From the NCBI RefSeq assembly GCF_037027445.1, contig NZ_JBANDL010000002.1:2108001-2172000 (forward strand): DNA of 64,000 bases, read 5' to 3'. Under the pieces are notes generated by a model, which did not search any database, was not told the origin of the DNA, and worked only from the letters and a program-made list of their open reading frames with translations. Both the position numbers and the translations under genes were made by a program. Shown here in pieces: positions 17,856 through 26,588 of this stretch. This stretch comes from Lysobacter firmicutimachus (GTDB lineage Bacteria > Pseudomonadota > Gammaproteobacteria > Xanthomonadales > Xanthomonadaceae). Position 1 is the stretch's first letter, and every line of letters begins with the position of its first letter.

Positions 17856-18779
17856 TCAGTAGAACGCGATGCCCGGGCGCAACAACAGTTGAAACACCAG
17901 CAGCAGACCCGCCGCGGCCAGCGCCAGGCCCAGGGTGGAGCCCGGCCGCATCGCTGCGCCGCCGGCCCGCACGCCTTGCACGCGCCAGGCGCCGGCCTGG
18001 ATCCACACCAGCCCGAACAACGCGACCCAGGCCGGCAGCAATGCGACCTCGATCCATTCGCGCGGCATCCGGAACGGCACCGTCAGCGCAGTGCCCAGCA
18101 GGGCCGGCAGCGTCGCACACTGAAATACGAAGCGGGTGCGCGCAGCGGGCCCGGCGATGCGCTCGGGCGCATCGGCCAACGCCAACAGCGGCCTCAGCAA
18201 CGACAGCGCCGCGAACGGAATCGCGGCCAGCGCCAGCGCGGCCGCGCACAGCCTGGCGGCCGGGCCCCATTGCAGATAACGCATCGCCATGCCGAGGTCG
18301 CTGCCATCGCTGATCGCGCCGATCGCGACCTGCGGCAAGGCCATGAGCCAGCCGCAATACGCCATCCAGATCAGGAACAGGCGCGAGCCGGTGCCGCCGC
18401 GGGGGCGCCGCAGACGCCAGGCGCACAGCGAGGCGACGACCACGGTGGCGACCGCGCCGCTGCCCTGGAACAACGCGGCCAACGGGTGCTCGCCTTGCCA
18501 GGCGTGGTTGTTGTGGAACAGGGTCGGCCGCAGCCCGGGCGTCAGCGCTTTGGGCAGGACCAGGAACAGCTCCTGGACGAAGAAGGTCAGGTTGAAAGCC
18601 AGGGTATAGAGCAGGGCCGAGTTAAGGCTCAGGCGCCGGTTCCAGGGCGGCGCGACGGCGTCGCGTGCGGCGCTCGCCGACGCCGCGCCGCGCAGGCGCA
18701 AGACGCCGGCCAGGGCGAGCAGGACCGGACCGACCAACAGGACGCCGCCGGCCAGGGCGGCGATCGCAGATCCGAGCAT
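17856..18779 (-). CDS. Multi-pass inner-membrane protein of unknown function
   Basis: 307 residues from ATG 18779, with about seven to eight hydrophobic segments. The N-terminal one is MLGSAIAALAGGVLLVGPVLLALAG split by short loops. A conserved-looking extracytoplasmic loop PTLFHNNHAWQGEHP contains several His residues that could bind metal. There is no transporter or enzyme signature I can name. The gene stands alone; the next gene at 18969 is divergent. Confidence 0.7.
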   Translation of the reverse strand: MLGSAIAALAGGVLLVGPVLLALAGVLRLRGAASASAARDAVAPPWNRRLSLNSALLYTLAFNLTFFVQELFLVLPKALTPGLRPTLFHNNHAWQGEHPLAALFQGSGAVATVVVASLCAWRLRRPRGGTGSRLFLIWMAYCGWLMALPQVAIGAISDGSDLGMAMRYLQWGPAARLCAAALALAAIPFAALSLLRPLLALADAPERIAGPAARTRFVFQCATLPALLGTALTVPFRMPREWIEVALLPAWVALFGLVWIQAGAWRVQGVRAGGAAMRPGSTLGLALAAAGLLLVFQLLLRPGIAFY

Positions 18780-18968
18780 GCAGGAGGGTCTCCGGTCGCG
18801 TCATCGCGTCGGCGCACTATAGCGGCGTCCGTATCGGCCCGGTCCGGCCGGCGCAGAAAAAAACATGGCGTGTCGATTCGGCGGGTTCCGGTTCGTCGTC
18901 CTGGCAGGAGCGCGGTTGTGCGCCGGAACCGTTCCGGCGCCCGCGCCCGCCCACGAGGAGTCGGCACC

Positions 18969-19349
18969 ATGCGTTTTTTTTCCATGATCCGGATCGACGA
19001 AACCCTGAATCAGGCGCCCAGCGAGCGTCTGCTGACGGACATGCAGCAGTTGATGGAGGAGATGACCCGCAACGGCAGCCTGATCGCCACTGCCGGGCTG
19101 ACGCCCAGCGCCGACGGCGTTCGCTTGCGTCTGCGCGGCGGCAAGATCACCGCCACCGACGGCCCGTTCACCGAAGCCAAGGAAGTGATCGGCGGTTACG
19201 CCCTGTTCGAAGCGGCGTCGAAGGCGGAGGCGATCGCGATCGGCCGGCGCTTCCTGGAAGTGCACGGCGAGGGCTGGGACATCGAGTGCGAGGTGCGGCC
19301 GCTGCGGGACCAGGGGGCGGGCTGCGGGCGGGTGGACTGTGTCGAATGA
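18969..19349 (+). CDS. YciI/DGPF-domain protein
   Basis: 126 residues with GAGGAG upstream of the ATG. The DGPF signature is intact (TDGPFTEAKEVIGGYALFEA), as in the proteins often encoded beside ECF sigma factors of the SigG or ECF41 type. No sigma factor gene is present here. The N-terminal MRFFSMIRIDE strand and a C-terminal beta strand (GWDIECEVRPL) complete the fold. Function is not established; the family may sense or process small molecules. Divergent from the membrane protein at 18779. Confidence 0.88.
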   Translation: MRFFSMIRIDETLNQAPSERLLTDMQQLMEEMTRNGSLIATAGLTPSADGVRLRLRGGKITATDGPFTEAKEVIGGYALFEAASKAEAIAIGRRFLEVHGEGWDIECEVRPLRDQGAGCGRVDCVE

Positions 19350-19401
19350 GTGCACGGCGGCTCGCCGCCTTCTCGCAGGCGGCGAGCGCGGCGAGGCCGA
19401 G

Positions 19402-19758
19402 TCAACCGTGATAGTCCGGGTCCGGCGGCTCGGCCGGCACCAGCGCGATCACCGCGGCGGTGGTCGGCGTACTCCAGTCGGGCAGGCCGCTGACCCAGGC
19501 ATCGCCGGCGAGTTGGGTCCAGATCTGTCGGCCCGCGTTCCAGGCGTAGTGGACCTGGGCATGGACCGTGATCGTGTCGGTTTGATTCGGCACGAAGACA
19601 TCCGGCCACTGCACGGTGAGGGTGTACTGGTATCCGCGCCGCGCCCAGGCCGACATTGGAATCATCGCGAAGATCGGATCCGGAGCGTAGAAGGGCGGGG
19701 CGTTCAGCAGTTGCCTCGCTGCGGCTTGCTTTTCCTGGTCGGAAGGAGGAACGCTCAT
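19402..19758 (-). CDS. Hypothetical protein
   Basis: 118 residues from ATG 19758 with GGAAGAGGG-like purines not obvious upstream. It is rich in aromatic residues and beta strands (YQYTLTVQWPDVF, ITVHAQVHYAWN, IWTQLAGDAWVSG). It starts MSVPPSDQEKQAAARQLL, a polar helix, so it is probably cytoplasmic. No family recognised. It sits between the YciI gene and the lipase gene, which lies 111 bp further on in the same orientation. Confidence 0.6.
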   Translation of the reverse strand: MSVPPSDQEKQAAARQLLNAPPFYAPDPIFAMIPMSAWARRGYQYTLTVQWPDVFVPNQTDTITVHAQVHYAWNAGRQIWTQLAGDAWVSGLPDWSTPTTAAVIALVPAEPPDPDYHG

Positions 19759-19868
19759 GACTGCCTCGGAAGCAGGAATCGGTTGGGGTGGACCTTACCC
19801 GGTCCGGCGGTGCGTGATAAGGCCGGTGCGGCTCGGCCTGCGAATCCCGCGGTCCGCCCCCGTCGCGC

Positions 19869-21038
19869 TCAGCGATTGACCGCCGGTCCGTTGACGCCCG
19901 CATAGCCGTTGGCGCAGCCGCTGGTGCAGGTAGTCGCGAGCATGTTGTAGACGATCCGACCGGCGTTGGACTTGGAACGGAAATGGCCGACGCCCTGGCT
20001 GGTGTCGCCGCCGCCGGCGTTGTAGGGGCTGCCGTCGCTCCAATCCCAGTCGTAGGCGTAGGCGCTGTTGCCGGCGCCGATGTCGACCTGGGCCTTGACG
20101 TTGGCACCGGCGTTGAACAGCGCGCCGCCGCTGCAGCCGGCGGCGTAGCTGGTGGTGAAGCAATGCACCTGGTCGTACAGGCCGGCGGTGATGGTGTAGA
20201 AGGCGATCGAGCCGTAAGTCTGCGGCATCGCGCGCAAGCTGTTGCTGCCGTCGCCGGTCCAGCGGCTATAGCCGTAATAAGGCACGCCGCTGCTGGGATA
20301 CAGGCCGAAGGTGTAGTAGTCGTAGGGATAGACATAGGCTTCGGCATTGCAGGTCGGCGCGTACGGCGACTGGTAGCCGGTGCTCAGGCAGGTGCGCAGG
20401 CCGCGCAGGCCGCCGGCGATGTTGACGAAGCGGCGCACGCTGGCCTGATAGCCGTAGTACTTCAGCATCGCCAGGCTCATCGACGAGCCCAGCGAGTGCG
20501 AGACGATGTCGACCTGGCTGCGGCCGGTGTAGGTCTTCACCTTGTCGATGAAGCTCTTGAGCACCTGGTACTTGGCCGGCTCGTGGTAGTTGTACTGCGG
20601 CGCGGCGCGTTCTTCGGCATCCAGGTAGGTGATGCCGAACAACTCGCAATCGTTGTAGCCGCGCGCCTTGAGTTCGTCGTAGACCGAATGCGCCGGCGCC
20701 GCATAGCCGGCCACGGCGGAAGGCGGCATGTCGAAGCTCAGCGCGCTGTCGCCGTTGCCGTGCACGAACACCACCGGGGTGCGGGTGGCGATGCAGTCGC
20801 CGCCGCCGAAGCCGCCGCTGCCGACGCCGGGCGCGAAACCGCCGGCGTATTGGCTGGCCGCGCCTTGGCAGGTGTAGCCGTTGTGGCTGCCGCAGTCCAA
20901 GGCCGCGGCGGCCGGCGAGGCCGACAGGCCGAGCACGGCCAGGGCGATCGCTGCCATGCCCGCTGCCGCCGGGGTGCGGTTTGCGCTGTGCGGCCGGTGC
21001 GAGCCGGCGATCGGGTGCGTGTTTGCCGTACGGAACAT
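19869..21038 (-). CDS. Secreted lipase/esterase (class 2 lipase type)
   Basis: 389 residues from ATG 21038, with a strong GGGGAGGG ribosome binding site. The signal peptide is long, with an n-region of ~27 residues before MAAIALAVLGLSA and cleavage near AAAAL. A Gly-rich stretch follows (GVGSGGFGGGD). VFVHGNGD (90-97) gives the oxyanion region, Ser182 in SHSLGSS is the nucleophile, and His in GVGHFRSK near residue 362 is the likely catalytic base. Several cysteines suggest disulfides in the secreted enzyme. Family members are triacylglycerol lipases; polyester activity is also possible. Confidence 0.85.
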   Translation of the reverse strand: MFRTANTHPIAGSHRPHSANRTPAAAGMAAIALAVLGLSASPAAAALDCGSHNGYTCQGAASQYAGGFAPGVGSGGFGGGDCIATRTPVVFVHGNGDSALSFDMPPSAVAGYAAPAHSVYDELKARGYNDCELFGITYLDAEERAAPQYNYHEPAKYQVLKSFIDKVKTYTGRSQVDIVSHSLGSSMSLAMLKYYGYQASVRRFVNIAGGLRGLRTCLSTGYQSPYAPTCNAEAYVYPYDYYTFGLYPSSGVPYYGYSRWTGDGSNSLRAMPQTYGSIAFYTITAGLYDQVHCFTTSYAAGCSGGALFNAGANVKAQVDIGAGNSAYAYDWDWSDGSPYNAGGGDTSQGVGHFRSKSNAGRIVYNMLATTCTSGCANGYAGVNGPAVNR

Positions 21039-21364
21039 GAGCCCTCCCCAGGGTGATCGGTGCGACGACGGGACCGCGGACCCGGCGATGGTGAGCCCGC
21101 CGTTCGCCCCGGCGGTATTGCACTTATGGGCGATGCGCCGGGCCGGCCGCGACGGCCGGCGGCGCCGGCGCGAAGCCCGCGACTGTGACCGGCCCTGCAA
21201 ATTCGGCCCGCGGACTCGAATAAGGTGCGCTCGGTACGGGCTCGTCCCGACGCCTGCGACCGCCCCGCCGCAGGCTCGGCCCGCGACGCCGCTGCTGCGA
21301 CCGCGGCTGCGCTCGCCGCGCACGCGACCGACGCCCGCGCTTCCCCCACGCAACGAGACCTCTC

Positions 21365-22609
21365 ATGCGCACGAATCGATCAACGGCCCGCCTGGCGGGC
21401 GCCCTGTTCGCCGCCCTGTTGTTGCCGGTTTCCTTCGCCCACGCTGCCAACCAGTACTGCGACAACGACCGCGATCCCGGCCAGTATCCCAGTTGCGGCA
21501 ACGTCGCCGGCGCCGGCTTCTATTACCGCAGCGGCCAACCCAGCGACTACCACGGCGACGACCGACTCTCGACCACCCAATCCAGCAGCTACGGCTGGGT
21601 GTTCCTGGGCACCGTCGCCGCCGGGCATCACTATGCGTATCTCGCCAACAACGCCTTCACCGATCCGCGCGCCGAGTACCAGGCCTGGGACCTGGGCAGC
21701 GGTTTCTACTCGATCGGCTACGTCAACCAGAACACCGCGCCCAGCGGCTGGAATTACGTGGGCTACGGCACCAGCGGCGCGTTGTACGTACGCCGCAGCA
21801 GCGGCAGCGGCGCGACCGGCGCCGACGCCGTCATGCGCCAGTACGCGGGGCCGAGCGCGCAAGCGTCGACGCCGCTGACGCCCGCGCCGGCCGGGCGCTG
21901 TCCGAGCCTGGCTCTGCGCGATCCGGCGCTGGCCGAACTGCAGAACAAGATGTTCGACGCCGCGCGCAGCTATCGCGATGCCGCCGGTTCTTACGCGATC
22001 GTGTTCAACAACAACGGCCAACGCGAGCGGATCGAGTTCGAAGTGTCGCCGGCCCGGCGCAGCGGCTTCGTGCGCATCGCCGGCGCGGACGGACGCCTGA
22101 CCGAACACTACGCCGACGCCGAGTCGCAGACGACGGTGCTGCCGTTGCATTCGGCCTATCGCTCCAGCCGCCGGGCGGCCGCCCCCGATGCGGAGCAGGC
22201 TCCGGCCGCGCATGCCTATCGCAATACCGCCTGCCAGGCGGTGTACGCGAGCCAGCCCGATGCGAGCGGCGCGCCCGGCACGGCCGACGTGCTGGCCCCG
22301 GCCAACTACGCTTTCTGGCTGTCGGACGAGGACAGCCGCATCCTTGGCCGGCCGAGCCTGCTCGGACGCGAGGCGGTGCTGGTCGAAGGCCGCCACGACG
22401 AAGCGATGGCGCGCAAGCTCGGCGCGCAGCGCTATCGCATGTGGGTGGACGCGGCGACCGGCATCCTGCTCAAGCTCGAAGGCCGCAATGCGCGCGGCGG
22501 CCGCGCTTATCTGATCGAAGTCGAGCGGTTGCGCCTGGACAGCGGCGTGTCGCCGCGGGCCAGGCCGACGCTGGCGAAGGGCTGGATCGATCTCGGCGCG
22601 GCGCGCTGA
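21365..22609 (+). CDS. Secreted two-part protein with a LolA/RseB-like C-terminal region
   Basis: 414 residues with a clean signal peptide (LLLPVSFAHAA, cleavage ~residue 28). Residues ~30-145 are rich in Tyr, Gly and Ser (GAGFYYRSGQPSDYHG, SSYGWVFLGTVAAGHHYAYL), suggesting a beta-rich binding domain. Residues ~185-400 contain MWVDAATGILLKLEG, like the RseB/LolA-type sheet, and LPLHSAYRSSRR. The ligand is unknown. It is convergent with the repeat protein at 22654; a perfect palindromic terminator sits between them. Confidence 0.65.
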   Translation: MRTNRSTARLAGALFAALLLPVSFAHAANQYCDNDRDPGQYPSCGNVAGAGFYYRSGQPSDYHGDDRLSTTQSSSYGWVFLGTVAAGHHYAYLANNAFTDPRAEYQAWDLGSGFYSIGYVNQNTAPSGWNYVGYGTSGALYVRRSSGSGATGADAVMRQYAGPSAQASTPLTPAPAGRCPSLALRDPALAELQNKMFDAARSYRDAAGSYAIVFNNNGQRERIEFEVSPARRSGFVRIAGADGRLTEHYADAESQTTVLPLHSAYRSSRRAAAPDAEQAPAAHAYRNTACQAVYASQPDASGAPGTADVLAPANYAFWLSDEDSRILGRPSLLGREAVLVEGRHDEAMARKLGAQRYRMWVDAATGILLKLEGRNARGGRAYLIEVERLRLDSGVSPRARPTLAKGWIDLGAAR

Positions 22610-22617
22610 GTCGCACC

Positions 22618-22643
22618 GGACCGGAGCGGCGCCGCTCCGGTCC
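22618..22643. terminator. Bidirectional terminator palindrome
   Basis: GGACCGGAGCGGC (22618-22630) is followed at once by its exact reverse complement (22631-22643). It lies between the stops of two convergent genes, so it can end transcription from both sides. Confidence 0.7.
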
Positions 22644-22653
22644 GCTGTCGCGC

Positions 22654-23160
22654 TCAGTACACCCGTCCGGTGGCGCCGGCGCCGTTGCCGGAGTGGTAGA
22701 ACAGCACGCCGCCCGGCGAGGACACGACCCGGTTCCAGCCGGTGGCGAAGGCGCCGGCCGGATAGGTGGTCAGGGTGGTGTGATTGCCCGCGCTGTCGAA
22801 GCGGCCGATCGCGCCGGCGCCGGTGGCCGCGTTGTAATACAGCACGCCGTTCGGCGTCGACACGATGCTGGTCCAGCCGGTGGCGAACGAGCCGGCGGGC
22901 CAGGTGCGCAGGGTGGTGTGGTTGCCGTTGGGTTCGATCCGGCCGAGCGCCGCGGCGCCGGTCTGGGCGCTGTAGTAGAACAGCCCGGCCGAAGTATCGA
23001 CCACGTTGCTCCAGCCGGTGGCGAAGGAGCCCGCCGGCCAAGTCTGCAGGGTGACGAAGGATTGCGCCTGCGCCGACGACGTTGCCGCGGCCAGGGCGAG
23101 CGGAACCAGCAGCGACGACCACAGGCGGCGCGTGCGCGCACCGCTACGAGTGCGATTCAT
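22654..23160 (-). CDS. Secreted protein made of three tandem tachylectin-like repeats
   Basis: 168 residues from ATG 23160. The signal peptide ends near SSAQAQ (residue ~33). The rest is three tandem repeats of ~45 residues, each with TxPAG(S/A)FATGW, a hydrophobic VV or IV pair, G(V/L)L(F/Y)Y and a GA-x-x-x-GR close. This resembles blade repeats of tachylectin-like propellers, but three blades alone cannot close a propeller, so the protein may oligomerise or be a truncated relative. A lectin role is inference. No catalytic motif is present. Confidence 0.7.
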   Translation of the reverse strand: MNRTRSGARTRRLWSSLLVPLALAAATSSAQAQSFVTLQTWPAGSFATGWSNVVDTSAGLFYYSAQTGAAALGRIEPNGNHTTLRTWPAGSFATGWTSIVSTPNGVLYYNAATGAGAIGRFDSAGNHTTLTTYPAGAFATGWNRVVSSPGGVLFYHSGNGAGATGRVY

Positions 23161-23592
23161 GGGGCCTTTCCTTGGTGATGGAAGCGCGCCGGGCGTACGG
23201 CAACGCATTCGGCGGCGCGATCCGAAAGCGTGGCGAGAACCTGCGAGGGCGTGTGCGAGCCAGCCGGCATCGAACGCAACCGGTGCCGGAACGGTCGGCG
23301 CTCGCCCACGGATCTTGTAGCCCAGCCGCTCGCCGGTTTCCGACGATTGCGTCCGCAGATCCGCCAGCGGCCGGCATGGGTTCTGCGACGGCCGTCGTCG
23401 CGACGATCGCGCGCAACCAGGACTGCGCCGCCGGTCACGCGCTCCAGCGACGCGCGACGCAACGGCGTCGGTGCGGCCGGCAGTGCCTGCCGGCGTCGGG
23501 TTCGGGCCTCGCCCGTGGCGCTCCGGCGCTTGCACGGTGCGCCTCGACAGGAGTACTACTGGCGCCGCCACCGGAACCGCGGGAGAGCGGGC
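23161..23592. other. Intergenic stretch, no gene recognised
   Basis: 432 bp between the divergent repeat protein and YciI genes. The open frames here are GC shadows. GGGAGAGCGGGC just before 23593 is the ribosome binding site of the next gene. Confidence 0.5.
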
Positions 23593-24081
23593 ATGAAGCG
23601 AGGAGCCTGGGCGATGCTGGTCGCCGGCCTGTGTTGCGCCGTGCCGGCTTGGGCGGGCGATCCGCCGGCATCGACTGCGCCGGCAGCCGCGCCGAGTCGC
23701 GATGCGGCATTGGCTCAGCGCCTAGGCGCCGACGAGCGCGGCATGCGCCGCTACGTGCTGGTGATCCTGAAGACCGGTCCGAAGCGCGTGCCCGACGGCG
23801 AAGAGCGCAAGGCGATGTTCGCCGGCCATTTCGCCAATATCGAGCGCTTGGCCAAGGCCGGCAAACTGGCGCTGGCCGGGCCCTTCGCCGAGGACCCGGA
23901 CGGCTGGCGCGGACTGTTCCTGCTCGCGGTGGACGATCTCGAGGAGGCGCGACGGCTGACCGCGACCGATCCGGTGATCGAGCGCGGCGAGATGGTCGCC
24001 GAGTACCACCGTTGGTACGGCTCGGCAGCGGCGATGGCGATTCCCGAGCTGCACGACAAGCTGGCGCCGAAGCGGCCGTGA
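23593..24081 (+). CDS. Exported YciI-family protein
   Basis: 162 residues with a signal peptide (LVAGLCCAVPAWAGD, cleavage ~residue 22), which is unusual for a YciI protein. The domain starts at RYVLVILKTGPKRVPD and includes FAGHFANIERLAKAGKLALAGPFAED, the YciI motif with its His and Asp, followed by FLLAVDDLEEARRLTATDP. The predicted role is a small periplasmic enzyme or binding protein. The gene at 24209 follows 127 bp downstream on the same strand. Start fixed by the ribosome binding site. Confidence 0.85.
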   Translation: MKRGAWAMLVAGLCCAVPAWAGDPPASTAPAAAPSRDAALAQRLGADERGMRRYVLVILKTGPKRVPDGEERKAMFAGHFANIERLAKAGKLALAGPFAEDPDGWRGLFLLAVDDLEEARRLTATDPVIERGEMVAEYHRWYGSAAAMAIPELHDKLAPKRP

Positions 24082-24208
24082 ACGGCGTCGGAGCGTGCCG
24101 CGCCGCGGCGCGCGGCTTGGACGGCCGGATGCGCTCTGCTACCGTGCGCGACCAGGACGGCGGCGCCGGCGGCGTCGCTGCGCAACGCTTTCCAAGGCAG
24201 GAACCCGC

Positions 24209-24742
24209 ATGCATCCGTTTCGTCGTCGCTTCGTTTTCGGTCTCTCCCTGATCCTCGCCGCTTATGGCGCCGCCGCGACCGAAATCGCGCCCGAAGCGGT
24301 CCGGCTCGAAGCCGGGTTGATCGCCGCGCTGCGCTACGACGCCAAGACCGGCGAACGCGCCGCGCCGTCCGGGCCGGCGATCCAGGCCTATATCCGCGCC
24401 GGCTACCTGACCGCCAAGCCGACGGTACGTGCCGACTACACCGACTATCGATTGCTCGACAAGCCGGCGACCTTGCTCGGGCTGCCGCTGGTGGCGATCG
24501 AGGAGGAGTACATGACCCAGTACCTCGGCTGCTGCGTCAGCGAAGGCGCCGGCGCGACGGTGCGAGTGTCCGGCGACATCGCGCCGTTGGTCGAGTTCGC
24601 CAAGCGCAACGCCTGCCATCTGGAGCGCGACTACGACGTTGCAGGCGAGTTCAGGAACTACGGCATCGCCGGCAAGTTGCCGGCGGGCCGCTACGCCAAC
24701 CTGAGCTGCCGGGCGCGCGACGCGGATCGGGCGGAGCCTTGA
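24209..24742 (+). CDS. Exported protein of unknown function
   Basis: 177 residues from ATG 24209 (GGCAGG 9-14 bases upstream). The signal peptide is FVFGLSLILAAYGAAA after three arginines. The mature part contains two adjacent cysteines (YLGCCVSEGA) and two more (NACHLE, NLSCRA), which may pair. The stretch VRLEAGLIAALRYDAKTGERA resembles nothing I can name. It follows the exported YciI gene on the same strand, but the 127-bp gap leaves co-transcription open. Confidence 0.65.
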   Translation: MHPFRRRFVFGLSLILAAYGAAATEIAPEAVRLEAGLIAALRYDAKTGERAAPSGPAIQAYIRAGYLTAKPTVRADYTDYRLLDKPATLLGLPLVAIEEEYMTQYLGCCVSEGAGATVRVSGDIAPLVEFAKRNACHLERDYDVAGEFRNYGIAGKLPAGRYANLSCRARDADRAEP

Positions 24743-24846
24743 GTCCTGAAGGGGCGCCGCGAGAGCGGTCGCGGCCCGTGTCGCCGCTGCGATAGGCCGA
24801 TCTTCTGCAGGAGCGGGACGAGCCGCGGCCGAAAGCGTGGGCGGCC

Positions 24847-25326
24847 TCAATTGTCGACGGCGAACGCGCCGAACAACACGCCGTTGTAGCTGGCCGGCAA
24901 GTAACACACCACCGAGACGAAGCTCCAGTAGTTCACGGTCGGCAACGACACCGGTTGGTCGTAGGTGGCGCCGCACTGGTTGAAGCTGGAGCTGCTCAGC
25001 AGCTGTCCGGTGTAGTTGTAGGCGTACACCGTGCAGCTGGTGCAGGCGCCGTTGAGGTTGCTGCCATCGATGTAGTAGCTCTGCGCCGGACCGGTGACCG
25101 GATGGCGCACGATCGGGCAAATGACGGGGCGCACGGCGGCGTTTGCATTGCGCACGCCGTAGCTGAGGTAGTCGATGTCCAGCGCCTGGCCGGCGTTGTA
25201 GGCCGCGCAGGACGTGCCGGGCGTGCTCAGGTTCTGCGAGGTTGCAGCGCGCGTGTCGAGCGCGGCCGCGCTGCCCAGTGTCAGGGCCAGGGCTGATACG
25301 GCGGCCATCCAGGTCTCGGCTTTCAT
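24847..25326 (-). CDS. Small secreted Cys-containing protein
   Basis: 159 residues from ATG 25326, with GAGGTGACGAC just upstream. The signal peptide (LALTLGSAAA) is cleaved near residue 23. The mature part is rich in Tyr, Ser and Asn and contains several cysteines in pairs (TSCAAYN, VICPIV, NGACTSCTVYAYN, NQCGATYD), as in small disulfide-bonded secreted proteins. No enzyme motif or family was recognised. Extracellular or periplasmic location is inferred. Confidence 0.7.
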   Translation of the reverse strand: MKAETWMAAVSALALTLGSAAALDTRAATSQNLSTPGTSCAAYNAGQALDIDYLSYGVRNANAAVRPVICPIVRHPVTGPAQSYYIDGSNLNGACTSCTVYAYNYTGQLLSSSSFNQCGATYDQPVSLPTVNYWSFVSVVCYLPASYNGVLFGAFAVDN

Positions 25327-25401
25327 GTCGTCACCTCGTGAGGTAGGTGGAAGTACCGGGCTTCTCCCCCTGTTCCTGCCGCCGCATCGCCGGCGGCGGC
25401 T

Positions 25402-26016
25402 TCAACGCTTAGCCGACGCGCCGGGAGCCGGCTCCGGCCCCAGCAAGTACAGGACCATCTCGCCGCGGCCGTTCGCGCCCGGCGCGTACTGCGCGACCAT
25501 GCGCGGCAGCGCGTCGGCGAATTGCTGGCTCCACAGCGGCAGCTGTTTCTGCAGCCGCGCATCGCCGCCGTCGCGGATCTCGACCCGACACAGGGTCGAA
25601 CGGCATTCGACGTCGCGCGCCGCCTCGCGCATGGCCTCGTCGGCGCGGATGGCGTTCCACAGGCGCGACGTCATCGCCGGCGACCAACTCGGGTCGGCGG
25701 TTTCGCGACGGAAGTTCTGGCGCAATGCGTCGAGATAGGCCTCGTGTTTGCGTTCGCCGGCTTCGGCGCGTTGGCGCAGCGCGGCCGGATCGGCGCGTGC
25801 GTCGGCGCCGGAGCGGTGCAGCGCGACCATTTGCGACCGCAGTCCAGCGATCTCATCGCGCATGCGTTGCAGCTCGGCATCTTCGCGCGTGTGTTCGTTC
25901 GCGGGCGCGGCCGCGTTCGGTGCGGGCGTCGTTTCGTTCGCCGAGTGATACACCGTCGCCAGCGCCGCCAGCGCCAGCAATCCGGGCCCGATCCATAGCC
26001 ATGCGCTGAGTTTCAT
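25402..26016 (-). CDS. Membrane-anchored coiled-coil protein
   Basis: 204 residues from ATG 26016. A single membrane segment at ~6-23 (LWIGPGLLALAALATVY) is followed by a Pro/Ala linker and a coiled coil at ~45-100 (EDAELQRMRDEIAGLRSQMVAL). A C-terminal domain starts with ECRSTLCRVEIRD (Cys138, Cys143), a likely disulfide; the ECRxTLCRVEI signature recurs in exported proteins of this bacterial group, from memory. Probably periplasmic and anchored in the inner membrane. It lies 41 bp downstream of the LuxR-type gene on the same strand, so the two are probably co-transcribed. Confidence 0.7.
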   Translation of the reverse strand: MKLSAWLWIGPGLLALAALATVYHSANETTPAPNAAAPANEHTREDAELQRMRDEIAGLRSQMVALHRSGADARADPAALRQRAEAGERKHEAYLDALRQNFRRETADPSWSPAMTSRLWNAIRADEAMREAARDVECRSTLCRVEIRDGGDARLQKQLPLWSQQFADALPRMVAQYAPGANGRGEMVLYLLGPEPAPGASAKR

Positions 26017-26057
26017 GGACGATGGTGTAGCAGAAGCCTGGGTGCGGAGCATGTCGC

Positions 26058-26345
26058 TTAAAAAACGACACCGCCCGATCGGCGCACCGCTTCGGCCCAC
26101 AGCAGCGCGATCAGTTTGCGGCGCGACGTCAGGCCGGTCTTCTGATAGACCCGCTGCCATAAGGTGCGCACGGTCGAGATCGAACAGCCTAGGGTCGCGG
26201 CGATCTGCTTGTCCTCGGCGCCGCGCGCCGCCGCCAGCAGCACCGAACGCTCCATCGGGCTCAACGGCGCCCAGGCGCTGGCGGCGGCCTCGTCCAACAG
26301 GTCGTCCATGATGGTGTTGCGAACATGGGTGACGGCCGGCGACAT
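26058..26345 (-). CDS. LuxR-type helix-turn-helix protein, DNA-binding domain only
   Basis: 95 residues from ATG 26345; ATG at 26309 is an alternative. Almost the whole protein is a LuxR/GerE helix-turn-helix: LSPMERSVLLAAARGAEDKQIAATLG, then SISTVRTLWQRVYQKTGLTSRRKLIALL. There is no receiver or ligand domain, so control must come from its level or a partner. It precedes the membrane-anchored protein gene at 25402-26016 by 41 bp, suggesting a shared transcript. Confidence 0.85.
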   Translation of the reverse strand: MSPAVTHVRNTIMDDLLDEAAASAWAPLSPMERSVLLAAARGAEDKQIAATLGCSISTVRTLWQRVYQKTGLTSRRKLIALLWAEAVRRSGGVVF

Positions 26346-26588
26346 TCAATGTCTGCGGGTCGGGGGGACACCTATCCAACGCCAGGCCGTGCGCGGACAG
26401 GTCAGTGTGGAACCGGCGAACTGAGGGTTCGGTCACAATGAATCTGCCGACCCGCGGTGAAGCGGATCGGTACGGGCGCACGGTTTGCGCCGCGCCGTCG
26501 GCGCGGCGTCGACGGGGCACGACATCGAAGCTTGCGCCACTGCGGTGGGCCGATCCGGGCTCGGCTTCCGACGCCGCCCGCGAGCGTG

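Noticed and set aside
24806..24840. GGAGCGGGACGAGCCGCGGCC, like a dispersed GC-rich repeat; similar text at 50616-50650
   Set aside because: Only two imperfect copies were seen by eye and the arms do not match closely, so a repeat family cannot be supported from this window.
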